Assembly (NCBI RefSeq): GCF_002013465.1
Contig: NZ_MAFC01000017.1
Location: 85,647 to 149,646 of the forward strand
Source of the DNA: Mycobacterium sp. D16R12
Lineage (GTDB): Bacteria > Actinomycetota > Actinomycetes > Mycobacteriales > Mycobacteriaceae
Length of the DNA: 64,000 nucleotides
Direction of reading: 5' to 3'
The translations under genes and the position numbers were made by a program. Each line of letters opens with the position of its first letter. The first letter of the stretch is position 1. Shown here piece after piece: positions 1 to 9,006 of this stretch. The notes beneath the pieces are model-generated. The model saw only the letters and a list, made by a program, of their open reading frames with translations, searched no databases and was not told where the DNA came from.

Positions 1-244
1 GGCGTTTCTGGTGGACGGGCATATGACGGTCGCGGCGAAACGAGAAGGCGGGCTGCTGGCCCGCTGCGATCCCCGTGAGACCGACACCCTGATCACCAAG
101 AACCATGTGAGCCGGATGGTGATGGGCGGGCGTGAGATGGATGGCTGGTTGAGCGTCGATGCCGAGGGTGTGCGCACCAAGCGACAACTGGAGCCATGGG
201 TGAAACGTGCCCTGGCCTACGCCGGGTCGCTGCCACCCAAATAG
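1..244 (+). CDS. TfoX N-terminal domain protein, C-terminal part
   Basis: About 80 residues are visible; the frame is open at the window edge from base 2, so the start is missing. The pattern fits the TfoX/Sxy N-terminal domain: a strand reading AFLVDGHM, then KREGGLLARC, a Met-Gly-Gly-Arg-Glu-Met loop, a GWLSV strand and a final helix W-V-K-R-A-L. In mycobacteria this domain occurs as a stand-alone small protein of about 110-120 residues with no proven role. The downstream sulfatase converges on it with only 14 bases between stops. The domain call is good, the cellular function unknown. Confidence 0.7.
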   Translation, partial: AFLVDGHMTVAAKREGGLLARCDPRETDTLITKNHVSRMVMGGREMDGWLSVDAEGVRTKRQLEPWVKRALAYAGSLPPK

Positions 245-258
245 ACCGCGCCGAAGGA

Positions 259-1935
259 CTATCCGCCGCGCAGCACCATCAGCTTCTGCATATCGGCCAG
301 GCCCTGCTCCTGCGCCTGGCCCAGGAACGTCGGCAGCGGCGCCTGCACCTCGGGCAGCACCTCATTGTCGATGAGGGCTTGCAGCTCGGCTTCCTTGCCG
401 CCGCGTCCCGCTTGGTTCTCGACTTCTTGCTGACCGGAAGGCGTTGAATAATCGTAGAATTCGCGATCCGACGGGCGTGTGCTGTCGATCTGCATGCCGC
501 CGGATTTCCAGTACGAGTAGGTCGCCAACTTGGCCTCGGCGGTGCGGACCGCCACGATATGACTGGGCGCAGACGTGGGTATCTCGGTAGGCGCGTTCTC
601 ACCCATCACCGCGCGGATCCGCGGATCCTTGAGCAGGGTGGCCATCTCCTCCACCGACATGTCATCGGTGACGTGTGCGATCCATTTGCGCCCTGGAGCA
701 TTGTTTTTAGCGATGCCGGCGATATCAGCGCGCGCAGCCAGATACGAGAAACGCGGATCAGAGCGCCACCCGTTGCCGCCTGAACCGATGGTCAGCAGCA
801 GGGGTGCAAGGTCGACGCTGGAGGTCAGCTGGGTGCGCGTGTCCCCCGGCTTCGGGGTGAGCACACCATGCGGATCGCGGATGTAGAGCGGAACCCGGAT
901 GGCCTCCTCGTATGCCGTGGCTCCCTTGCCCCGCAACCCATGTGAGCCCGCGTACTCGCCGTGATCGGAGGTGAACACGACGACCGTATTGCGATCCACC
1001 TCCGGGCGCGATGCCAGCTTGTCCAGCACCCGCCCGATCTGAGCATCCACCTGCTGTTGCAGCCACAGGTACATGTCCAGGCAGCGGGCCCATTGCCGGG
1101 CCATATCCGGCCCCGAATAGGTCACCGCACCCGTCATGATCGGCGACATGAAGTTGGCGTAGTCGATCTGCAGCTGCGGCTTACCATGCTGACGCAGCTC
1201 GTCAGGCGTCTGGAAGTTGACCGGTACCGCATCAAACCAGTGCGGAACATCCTCCGGTAGAGGATTTTTGGGCCACCAGCAGATGTCATGCGGATTCACC
1301 AGGGAGACGGTGGTGCACCACGGCCCCTTGACTGCCTCTGCGTCGAACCACCCCGCGAACTGGTCGACGATCCCCGGGTCCTTCTGCAGCCCCTGGTTAG
1401 GCATGCCGTTCGGCGATGGGAAGGTGCCACCCGAGAAACCATGTGCATCAAGACCTTCGGGCGTGTTATCGCTCCAGTGACCCAGATGCCACTTGCCCCA
1501 CCACCAGGTCCGGTAACCCTGCTGTCGCAGCATGGTTCCCCAGGTGGGGAACTGCGGTGCCAGGCTGGATTCGCTGGGCCCCTCCCCGGTGAACAGGCAT
1601 CCGGTCTGATGCGAGTACAGCCCGGTCGTCATCGCTCCCCGCGATGGGGTGCACATGTTCGACGCGGTGTAATGCGATGCGAAGGTGACACTGTCCCTTT
1701 GCAATCGACTCAGGCTCGGTAAGAGATTGGTGAGTTTCTGGATATCGGGGAACCACTGCGGGGCCCGCATCTGATCCACGACGATCACGAGGATGTTCGG
1801 CTTGTTCCCGCCGGACGCTGAAGAATCGCTGCGCCCTGGCTTGCGGAGCAGCTCGTACCCCCCGAAACCGACCGCGGCGGCACCCGCCGCAACAGCCCCA
1901 GTAGTCAGCACGGTCCTGCGGTTGAGCTCGGCCAT
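259..1935 (-). CDS. Tat-exported sulfatase
   Basis: A 558-residue type I sulfatase, hydrolysing sulfate esters outside the membrane. I start it at 1935 (MAELNRR) rather than ten codons upstream, because this places the twin-arginine signal N-R-R-T-V-L at the N terminus, followed by an Ala/Gly-rich segment (residues 13-30). Metal-binding Asp54-Gln55 follow in the IVVDQM strand. The C-x-P-S-R motif, with Cys95 as the residue converted to formylglycine, is intact and is followed by G-A-M-T-T-G. A second metal site, F-T-S-D-H-G-E-Y, lies in the middle. Substrate cannot be read from sequence. It is transcribed alone, with the next gene upstream on the same strand 69 bases away. Confidence 0.88.
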   Translation of the reverse strand: MAELNRRTVLTTGAVAAGAAAVGFGGYELLRKPGRSDSSASGGNKPNILVIVVDQMRAPQWFPDIQKLTNLLPSLSRLQRDSVTFASHYTASNMCTPSRGAMTTGLYSHQTGCLFTGEGPSESSLAPQFPTWGTMLRQQGYRTWWWGKWHLGHWSDNTPEGLDAHGFSGGTFPSPNGMPNQGLQKDPGIVDQFAGWFDAEAVKGPWCTTVSLVNPHDICWWPKNPLPEDVPHWFDAVPVNFQTPDELRQHGKPQLQIDYANFMSPIMTGAVTYSGPDMARQWARCLDMYLWLQQQVDAQIGRVLDKLASRPEVDRNTVVVFTSDHGEYAGSHGLRGKGATAYEEAIRVPLYIRDPHGVLTPKPGDTRTQLTSSVDLAPLLLTIGSGGNGWRSDPRFSYLAARADIAGIAKNNAPGRKWIAHVTDDMSVEEMATLLKDPRIRAVMGENAPTEIPTSAPSHIVAVRTAEAKLATYSYWKSGGMQIDSTRPSDREFYDYSTPSGQQEVENQAGRGGKEAELQALIDNEVLPEVQAPLPTFLGQAQEQGLADMQKLMVLRGG

Positions 1936-2004
1936 GCGTCCAACGTAACCGCAATTCGGCGGCAATGAACCCCGAAGAACCCGGACGGTTTTGGGTACGA
2001 CGCG

Positions 2005-3024
2005 CTACGGCTGCGCGGGTGCAGCATGAGGTGTGGACGCGCCGGGTGCGGGCGCCGCACCGCGCGGCGGAGTTAGAGGCGCCGGAGCGGGCGCCGGTGC
2101 CGGTCCCTCAGCCGACGGGGGCTGCGTGCCCATGATCTCGATCTCACTCACCGACACCAGGCCGTTGAACGCGTCCTGTCGCTGGCCGTTCTTGTTCACG
2201 ATCGACACACCTGGCTCGGTGGCCTCGATGACCATGGTCACCGAATCGGTCACCACATTCACCTTGACACTTGCCAACGCGCGGCTCACCGGAACCTGCT
2301 GCTTGACCGAGCTCCCGTCGCTGAATTCCCAACGCACCCTGGTGATCTTGCGGTTCTGGGCGAAACGGTCGGATCCGTCGATATCGGTCTTGGCGTATCC
2401 GGGAACCAAACCGACGGAGGTGACGAGCGTTGGATGATCGAACTTGGCCGTGATCGACTGACCGTCTTGTTCCTTCCACTGGCACCGCCACGCGGTAAGC
2501 GGGTCATTGTCGAATGCCTTAGCGGGGTCGTAGATGTACTTCACCCCATTGCTGTCGGTGCCGTCCTCGGCCTGAACGCAATTGGTGCTCAAGTCCACCG
2601 GCTTGATGGGGCTCGACGGCACAGGAGGCGGCGCGGTCGTCGTCGCAGCTGCAGCACTGCTCGTCGTCTTCGGGTCATTCGGCGGCAGCATCCCGTGCGT
2701 CTGCTGCTGGGTGGATCCATCGCCGTGCACCGCCATGTATCCGACATAGCCGAGCCCCACGACCACGAGCAGACCGGCGAGCATCGCGAAGGCCATGATG
2801 ATCCCGCGATGCGATCGCGCATTGGGATCGCGCCACGGATCGGAGAACTTCACCTGTGCGGCCAGGTTCGGCGGGCACGCAGGCAGCTGCGCCAGCGCTT
2901 CACGCAGATCCGGACGCGTGTGCCACAGTCGCAGCAGTTGATCCTGCGGGAGCGCCGGGTTGTGCGCGGCGGCGAACTCCGCGTCGTAATCCGGCGCCGG
3001 TCCGTAGTTGTATGGACCGGTCAT
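2005..3024 (-). CDS. membrane-anchored protein with leucine-rich-variant head and NADase-type glycan-binding-like domain
   Basis: 339 residues in three parts. Residues about 12-65 (AAHNPALPQDQLLRLW, then RPDLREALAQLP) resemble the variant leucine-rich repeat found in actinobacterial proteins. One membrane segment follows (about 75-98), then a Thr/Pro/Ala linker. Residues about 148-300 look like the discoidin-like NADase-type glycan-binding domain (AFDNDPLTAWRC; VTSVGLVPGYAKTD; RKITRVRWEFSDG). The tail is Pro/Ala-rich. Topology is predicted N-in, C-out. This suggests an envelope surface or periplasmic carbohydrate-binding protein with a cytoplasmic interaction domain. No catalytic domain is visible. 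The domain assignment is by pattern only. Confidence 0.7.
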   Translation of the reverse strand: MTGPYNYGPAPDYDAEFAAAHNPALPQDQLLRLWHTRPDLREALAQLPACPPNLAAQVKFSDPWRDPNARSHRGIIMAFAMLAGLLVVVGLGYVGYMAVHGDGSTQQQTHGMLPPNDPKTTSSAAAATTTAPPPVPSSPIKPVDLSTNCVQAEDGTDSNGVKYIYDPAKAFDNDPLTAWRCQWKEQDGQSITAKFDHPTLVTSVGLVPGYAKTDIDGSDRFAQNRKITRVRWEFSDGSSVKQQVPVSRALASVKVNVVTDSVTMVIEATEPGVSIVNKNGQRQDAFNGLVSVSEIEIMGTQPPSAEGPAPAPAPAPLTPPRGAAPAPGASTPHAAPAQP

Positions 3025-3301
3025 GGGCGGCCATTATTCCGCACGAACGAGCGCCGGCGGCCATATGTGGCGGCCCGCCATGTCGGTCTATTCACGGTTC
3101 AACATGTTCCTCGCTCGCTCGAAGCTCGCCCGAACCGAGTATCCGCAGGCCCGCAGAGTGCCCATCTGCCCACCCTTCAACCTCGCCGGTGATACCCAGC
3201 TAATCGTCGCAGTATCACTACCGGTTGTCCGTCCAGAACTGTTACTCATGACAGACGTGCTAGTTTGGCCGCTGGTATCTGCATGACCCAGAGGAGCTCC
3301 G

Positions 3302-3475
3302 ATGACCAGATTTGTGGTGCCGGCCGCCGCGAGCGTGCTGATCGGCCTGCTGCTGGGCGCCGCCGCCGTCTTCGGTGTCACGCTGTCGGTCGAGCAGGAC
3401 AAGAAGCCTGCCGTGACGGGAATCGATCCGGCGACCGCAATCCTTAACCGCCCCGATTACGGCAACCGGAGCTGA
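3302..3475 (+). CDS. DUF2613 small membrane/secreted peptide (Rv0236A-like)
   Basis: 57 residues: one hydrophobic segment (about 5-28, VLIGLLLGAAAVFGVTL) and a short polar tail ending NRPDYGNRS. Size, pattern and position immediately before aftD match the DUF2613 peptide Rv0236A of M. tuberculosis. A good ribosome-binding site (GAGGAG) lies just before the ATG. Only 43 bases separate its stop from aftD, so the two are likely co-transcribed and the peptide may assist AftD; that functional link is inference. The 277 bases upstream (3025-3301) are the divergent promoter region with the minus-strand gene; I see no gene there. Confidence 0.85.
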   Translation: MTRFVVPAAASVLIGLLLGAAAVFGVTLSVEQDKKPAVTGIDPATAILNRPDYGNRS

Positions 3476-3518
3476 CATCTCGCGGCTTCCGACAGCGCCG
3501 CGCAGCATTTCCTGAGCC

Positions 3519-6500
3519 GTGACGTACCGCCTTGACTCTTCTCCGCTGAGCCGACGGTGGCTCGCGGTCGCCTCGGCGTTCGCCCTACTGCTGACGTTCG
3601 CCCAATCGCCCGGACAGATCTCTCCGGACACCAAGCTGGATCTGGCCATCAACCCGCTGCGGTTCGCCGCACGGGCCCTGAACCTGTGGAGCAGTGACCT
3701 GCCGTTCGGGCAGGCGCAGAACCAGGCATACGGGTACCTCTTCCCGCACGGCGCCTTCTTCTCACTGGGGCATCTACTCGGGGTGCCAGCCTGGGTGACA
3801 CAACGACTGTGGTGGGCCCTGCTGGTCGTGGCCGGGTTCTGGGGCGTCATCCGGGTTGCCGAGGCGCTGGGTATCGGCACCCGCGGCTCCCGGATCATCG
3901 CGGCGGTCGCGTTCGCACTGTCCCCTCGGGTGCTGACGACCCTGGGCGCCATCTCATCCGAAACGCTGCCGATGATGCTGGCCCCGTGGGTGCTATTACC
4001 GGTCATCCTGACGTTCCGGGGCCGGATATCCCCGCGCCGGGCGGCGGCACTGTCGGCTGTCGCGGTCGCGTTGATGGGTGCGGTCAATGCCGTCGCCACC
4101 GCCCTCGCCTGCGGGGTCGCCGCCATCTGGTGGCTGGCCCACAAGCCGAACCGAACATGGTGGCGATTCACGGCATGGTGGATTCCCTGCCTGGCGCTGG
4201 CCACCTCGTGGTGGATCGCCGCCCTACTCATCTTCGGCAAGATCAGCCCGCGGTTCCTCGACTTCATCGAATCCTCCGGGGTCACCACGCAATGGACCTC
4301 TCTCACCGAGGTACTGCGCGGGACCGACAGTTGGACGCCGTTCGTGGCCCCGACCGCGACGGCGGGTTCCTCGCTGGTTACCCAGTCGGCCATGGTCATT
4401 GCGACCGCGATGATCGCCGCCACCGGTATGGCGGGGCTGGCGATGCGGGGCATGCCGGCACGCGGGCGACTGGTCACGATACTTCTGGTAGGCCTGGTGC
4501 TGCTGACAGCCGGATACACCGGCGCACTCGGATCGCCTGTGGGCCAGCAGATTCAATTCTTCTTGGATGACGGCGGTACACCGCTGCGCAATGTGCACAA
4601 ACTTGAGCCGTTGATCCGCCTGCCACTGATCCTTGGCCTGGCGCATGCCTTGTCGCGGATACCGCTACCCGCCAGCGTCTCCGCGCGAGAGTGGCTCTCG
4701 GCCCTGGCACGCCCGGAGCGCAATCGGGCGGTTGCACTTGGAATCGTGGTGTTGGTGGCGCTCGCCGCGAGCACATCACTGGCCTGGACAGGCCGGCTGG
4801 TGCCCCGCGGCGGTTTCGACGCAATCCCCGAATACTGGAACGATACGGCGCACTGGCTGGCCGATCATGATGACGGCGGACGCGCACTCGTGGTGCCGGG
4901 AGCGCCGTTCGCGATCCAGACCTGGGGCCTCACCCGCGACGAACCCCTGCAGGCGCTGGGTAAAACCCCCTGGGGGGTACGCGATTCCATCCCACTGACG
5001 CCTCCGGAGACCATCCGCGCCATCGACTCGGTACAGCAGCTGTTCGCCGCCGGCCGACCCTCGGACGGGCTGGCCGACACCCTGGAACAGCAGGGCATCT
5101 CGTACCTGGTGGTGCGCAACGACCTGGACCCCGATACGTCCCGTTCCGCGCGCCCGATCCTGGTGCACCACACCATCGAAGGGTCCCCCGGACTGACCAA
5201 GGTCGCCCAGTTCGGCGCCCCCGTCGGGGCCGGGACGGTGGAGGGCTTCGTCGCCGATAGTGACCTACGCCCGAAGTATCCAGCGGTCGAGATCTACGCC
5301 GTGGGCCGGCAAACAGGTTATGGGGAACCATATTTCGCGGATATCGACAGCATGCCCCGGGTGGCCGGTGGACCCGAGGCATTGCTGCGATTGGGTGAGC
5401 GACGCCGCCAGCTGAACCAGCCACCGCTGGGGCCGTCGCTGTTGGCCACCGACGCCGCGCAGGCGGGTCTGCGTCCCGGACCCGCGATGGTCACCGACAG
5501 TCCACTGGCCCGCGAGACCGACTACGGGCGCGTCGATGATCATTCCTCGGCCATCCGCGCTCCCGGTGACAAACGCCGCACCTTCAACCGGGTGCCCGAC
5601 TACCCCGCCACCGGTGTTCCCCTCGTGAACGGAAGTTGGACGGGCGGAACCATCACCGCATCCAGCTCCGCCTCCGATTCCACGGCGCTGCCCAATGTGG
5701 CACCGGGCACCAGCACGGCCGCTGTCATCGACCGCGACAACGCGACAAGCTGGGTCAGCAGTTCACTGGAAGCTGCTCTTGGGCAATGGATTCGAGTAGA
5801 CCTGGATCGGCCGATCACCAACGCGATTCTCACCGTGACGCCGAGCGCCACCGCGTTGGGAGCCCAGGTGCGGCGCCTGGAGATCGAGACCGACAACGGC
5901 ACCACATCGGTGCGATTCGATGAGCCGGGCAAGCCTCTGGACGTGGCCCTGCGGCCGGGGGAAACCAACTGGGTCAAGGTCACGGCCACCGGCACCGAGG
6001 ACGGCACCTCCGGTGTGCAGTTCGCCATCACCGAGCTATCCCTCACCCAATACGACGCCGCCGGCTACGCCCACTCCGTCGATCTCCGCCACAGCGCAAC
6101 CCTGCCCGCACCCCCCGCGGAGGCCGCGGTGCTCGGCTGGGATTTGGGATCTCCGCTGGAGGGCCGGCCCGGCTGCATGCCGTCGCCCGAAAGGCTGCGC
6201 TGCGCGGGGACACTCTCGCTTGCCCCCGAGGAACCGGGCACTTTCATCCGGACACTGACTGTTCCCCAGCCTCTTTCGCTCACACCAACGCTCTGGGTAC
6301 GGGCTCGCTCCGGCCCGCAGCTGCGTGATCTGATCACGCAGCCCGGAACCACCGCGGCCTCCGGGAGCGCCGACCTGATTGACCTGCGGGGCTCCTCCTA
6401 TGCGGCCACCGACGGCGATCCGGGCACCGCCTGGACGGCGCCCCAGGAGTCGGTACTGCGCCAGCACCTGCCCTCTCTGGTGATAAAACTGCCCAAGCCC

Positions 6501-7763
6501 GTCGCCGTCGGCGGTATCCGGCTCCAGCCCAGCAAGACCGAGGTGCCCACACACCCCAAGCAGGTAGCCATCAACCTGGGCGACGGACCCCAGGTAAGGA
6601 ACATCGATCCGAAGTCTCCCGAGACGACGCTGGCAGTGCATCCGGCTGTCACCGACACCATCACAGTCACGGTGACCGACTGGACCGACATCATCGATCG
6701 CACCGCGCTGGGAACCGATCAGAACAAGCCGCCCGGAATCGCCGAGCTCGTCGCGCTGGACACCAGCGGGCGGCCGATCGCCCCCGCCGATGCGCGGGCC
6801 AACGGCAACCGCGTGATCAAGATCGGATGCGCCAGTGGCCCGGTGCTGGCCCTCGCCGGACGCTTCATTCCCATGTCCATCACCACCACGGTGCGAGATC
6901 TGCTGGACGGCAATGCCATCCAGGCGACTCCGTGCGATACCGCACCCATCGCAACGGGCGCGGGATCTCAGGACGTCACCGTCAACCCGCGCCAGCAGTT
7001 CATCGTCGACGGTGTCCAGCTCACCGCACCCGGCGTGGCACCGGCCGCCGCCACCGCATCCGCGGCACCCAAGGGCAGATGGGACGCGGCCCGGCGTGAG
7101 GTCACCGCGGATCCCGCACCGCGCGACCGGGTGCTGGTGGTGCCCGAAAGCATCAACCCCGGATGGGTGGCCCGCGATACTCACGGACACACCCTCGCCC
7201 CGGTACGGGTGAACGGATGGCAGCAGGGGTGGGTGCTTCCGGCCGGCACAAGCGGGCCGATCACCCTCACCTTCGGCCTCGACACCTGGTACCGGGCTGG
7301 GCTGTTCGGCGGACTGGCGCTGCTTCCCGTCCTCGCACTGTTGGCCCTCATCCCCGGGCGCCGGAAAACCACGCTCCCTCAGGTGATCCCATGGCGCTCT
7401 GGCCGCGCGGCGGGTGTCGCAGTGCTGGCGGCCCTCACTGCCATCAGTGGCATCACCGGGGCCGTGGTGGGCCTGGCCGCATTGGCGTTCAAGGTATGGA
7501 GGCCCTGGCCCCTGCCCACGCTCACCGCAGCGGGGGCCTATCTCTCCGGCGGCTCTCTACTGCTGGCCGGGGCGGCCCTCTCACGACATCCGTGGCGATC
7601 GGTCGGCGGGTACACCGGACATTCGTGGTGGATTCAGCTGTTGGCGCTGATCTCCGTGGCCGCCGTCGCCTTGGCTGCGGTACGGCTTCCTTCCCGAGTA
7701 CCAGTGCGCCGCTTCTGGAAGCGCCGCAATGCCTCCCGCGACGGAGATTCCACCAGCGCATAA
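3519..7763 (+). CDS. aftD: alpha-(1->3)-arabinofuranosyltransferase AftD
   Basis: 1414 residues, the usual size of AftD, the very large GT-C enzyme that adds alpha-1,3-branching arabinofuranose from decaprenylphosphoryl-arabinose to arabinogalactan and lipoarabinomannan. The N-terminal third is polytopic (LAVASAFALLLTF, WWALLVVAGFWGVI and others) with long periplasmic loops. The middle and C-terminal parts hold beta-rich, F5/8-type-C-like carbohydrate-binding regions (for example DRDNATSWVSSSLEAALGQW and DGDPGTAWTAPQE). Membrane helices return at the end (LALLPVLALLALIPG and onward). GTG start. It follows the DUF2613 peptide as in M. tuberculosis. Its 3' end overlaps the convergent acyltransferase frame by 130 bases. 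AftD is essential in mycobacteria. Confidence 0.95.
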   Translation: MTYRLDSSPLSRRWLAVASAFALLLTFAQSPGQISPDTKLDLAINPLRFAARALNLWSSDLPFGQAQNQAYGYLFPHGAFFSLGHLLGVPAWVTQRLWWALLVVAGFWGVIRVAEALGIGTRGSRIIAAVAFALSPRVLTTLGAISSETLPMMLAPWVLLPVILTFRGRISPRRAAALSAVAVALMGAVNAVATALACGVAAIWWLAHKPNRTWWRFTAWWIPCLALATSWWIAALLIFGKISPRFLDFIESSGVTTQWTSLTEVLRGTDSWTPFVAPTATAGSSLVTQSAMVIATAMIAATGMAGLAMRGMPARGRLVTILLVGLVLLTAGYTGALGSPVGQQIQFFLDDGGTPLRNVHKLEPLIRLPLILGLAHALSRIPLPASVSAREWLSALARPERNRAVALGIVVLVALAASTSLAWTGRLVPRGGFDAIPEYWNDTAHWLADHDDGGRALVVPGAPFAIQTWGLTRDEPLQALGKTPWGVRDSIPLTPPETIRAIDSVQQLFAAGRPSDGLADTLEQQGISYLVVRNDLDPDTSRSARPILVHHTIEGSPGLTKVAQFGAPVGAGTVEGFVADSDLRPKYPAVEIYAVGRQTGYGEPYFADIDSMPRVAGGPEALLRLGERRRQLNQPPLGPSLLATDAAQAGLRPGPAMVTDSPLARETDYGRVDDHSSAIRAPGDKRRTFNRVPDYPATGVPLVNGSWTGGTITASSSASDSTALPNVAPGTSTAAVIDRDNATSWVSSSLEAALGQWIRVDLDRPITNAILTVTPSATALGAQVRRLEIETDNGTTSVRFDEPGKPLDVALRPGETNWVKVTATGTEDGTSGVQFAITELSLTQYDAAGYAHSVDLRHSATLPAPPAEAAVLGWDLGSPLEGRPGCMPSPERLRCAGTLSLAPEEPGTFIRTLTVPQPLSLTPTLWVRARSGPQLRDLITQPGTTAASGSADLIDLRGSSYAATDGDPGTAWTAPQESVLRQHLPSLVIKLPKPVAVGGIRLQPSKTEVPTHPKQVAINLGDGPQVRNIDPKSPETTLAVHPAVTDTITVTVTDWTDIIDRTALGTDQNKPPGIAELVALDTSGRPIAPADARANGNRVIKIGCASGPVLALAGRFIPMSITTTVRDLLDGNAIQATPCDTAPIATGAGSQDVTVNPRQQFIVDGVQLTAPGVAPAAATASAAPKGRWDAARREVTADPAPRDRVLVVPESINPGWVARDTHGHTLAPVRVNGWQQGWVLPAGTSGPITLTFGLDTWYRAGLFGGLALLPVLALLALIPGRRKTTLPQVIPWRSGRAAGVAVLAALTAISGITGAVVGLAALAFKVWRPWPLPTLTAAGAYLSGGSLLLAGAALSRHPWRSVGGYTGHSWWIQLLALISVAAVALAAVRLPSRVPVRRFWKRRNASRDGDSTSA

Positions 7764-8824
7764 CTGACAGCGGCCATCGCGAAGCCAAAGATCAACGTCA
7801 GAATCAGTATCAGCGGGAAGTGACCGCTGAACGGGAAGCGCCCGATGACGGTAAAGACCATGTTCAGGGCGGCCAGATGCCAGATGAACAGGCCGTAGGA
7901 CCAACGTCCCAGCGTCACCATCAGCGGGCTGCCCAGTATCCGGTGCGGCGTGCCGGGGGCATCCAATGTCAACGGCATCAGCAGCGCCCACGCCAGCGTG
8001 GCACCCATCGCGATCTTGACGGCGTACTGATGCGGCGGTGCCTGCGTCAGACCCTCTGGTCCGGCCAGCGGCGAAGCCGCCACCCCGAAGGCGATGAGCG
8101 CCACCACAGCGAGCAGCACGCGGCGACGCGCGAGGCGCAGTGTCCAAGCGGGTGGTGCCGAGCTCCATTCGGCCAGCAGCATGCCCGCGACGAACCACGA
8201 GAAGAAGGCAGGTGGCCACGTCAACGGATTCACGCCCACGGCCGCGTGAAAAGGGATGAACGACCAACCGAGACTGATGACACCGAGAGACATGAGCACC
8301 GGGGCGCGCCACCGGCCGGGCACTCGACGCATACCGACCGCGATCACCGGCAGGGCCACATAGAACGCCACCTCGACCGCCAGGCTCCACATCTGTGTCA
8401 GACCTGCCGTCAGAGTTAGCGGGACATACAACTGTGTAAGCGTCACGTTGGCCGCCCAGACCACCCAGCTGGCTCCCATCGCATCCGGCAACAGCAACAG
8501 GATGACGAAGACGGCGACCAGGTAGGCCGGGACGATGCGCACGAACCGCGACGCGAAGTAGCGCCCGGTGGAAGCGGGCGCGGGCCCGCCGTGTGCTGCC
8601 ACGGCATGTGGCCGCCACAGCAGAAATCCAGATAGCGCGAAAAACACGGCCACCGCCAGGTCAAAGCGGCCCAGAATGCGTCCGTCGATCCCACCGTTGT
8701 GGCCCGTCTGAAACGCCGTGTGAGTGACCACGACGCCCATCGCCGCGCAGGCGCGCATGCCCTCCAATGCAGGTACAAAGCCCCGCGCATGGATGGCCGG
8801 AGCCGATGGCCGCACTGTCGTCAC
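7634..8824 (-). CDS. tmaT: membrane acyltransferase 3 family protein, TmaT/Rv0228-like
   Basis: 396 residues with the acyltransferase-3 (OafA-type) fold: ten or so membrane segments, an N-terminal ALEGMRACAAMGVVVTHTAF containing the conserved catalytic-type His, and FFALSGFLLWRP. Gene order (next to Rv0227c-, Rv0226c-, Rv0225- and Rv0224c-like genes) matches M. tuberculosis Rv0228. The corynebacterial relative TmaT acetylates trehalose monocorynomycolate so that MmpL proteins can export it. I infer the same role here. The C-terminal ~43 residues, charged and Arg/Lys/Ala-rich, lie in DNA that also encodes the AftD C terminus. The symbol is by homology and synteny, not proven. Confidence 0.8.
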   Translation of the reverse strand: MTTVRPSAPAIHARGFVPALEGMRACAAMGVVVTHTAFQTGHNGGIDGRILGRFDLAVAVFFALSGFLLWRPHAVAAHGGPAPASTGRYFASRFVRIVPAYLVAVFVILLLLPDAMGASWVVWAANVTLTQLYVPLTLTAGLTQMWSLAVEVAFYVALPVIAVGMRRVPGRWRAPVLMSLGVISLGWSFIPFHAAVGVNPLTWPPAFFSWFVAGMLLAEWSSAPPAWTLRLARRRVLLAVVALIAFGVAASPLAGPEGLTQAPPHQYAVKIAMGATLAWALLMPLTLDAPGTPHRILGSPLMVTLGRWSYGLFIWHLAALNMVFTVIGRFPFSGHFPLILILTLIFGFAMAAVSYALVESPSREALRRFQKRRTGTREGSRTAAKATAATEISANS

Positions 8825-8988
8825 CCCGCCGAGGGTACGGTTCTAAGTCGATCCGGCGGCATTTGACCAGAACCACGACCTGGGAATCCGTACGATCGCC
8901 GAATGACCACCTGGCGGCCACGGCTGTTAGGGTCAGACAGATTTGCCCTGGGCATGCCATGTCGTCAAGCACGGGGTTACCGCACGTT

Positions 8989-8996
8989 AAGGAGGG
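8989..8996 (+). promoter_or_regulatory. ribosome-binding site for the DUF3068 gene
   Basis: AAGGAGGG, ten bases before the GTG at 9007. It decides the start against a long in-frame extension open upstream to 8767, which would run back through the start of the divergent acyltransferase. Confidence 0.75.
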
Positions 8997-9006
8997 TTCG
9001 GCCACA

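Noticed and set aside
3008..3286. Short plus-strand frame upstream of the DUF2613 gene
   Set aside because: It starts inside the divergent gene and shows no recognisable protein pattern; the stretch is better explained as a promoter region.
3260..4519. 419-codon minus-strand open frame opposite the DUF2613 peptide and the aftD start
   Set aside because: Composition (Arg/Ala/Ser-rich, no domain) and full overlap with two supported genes show it is not coding.
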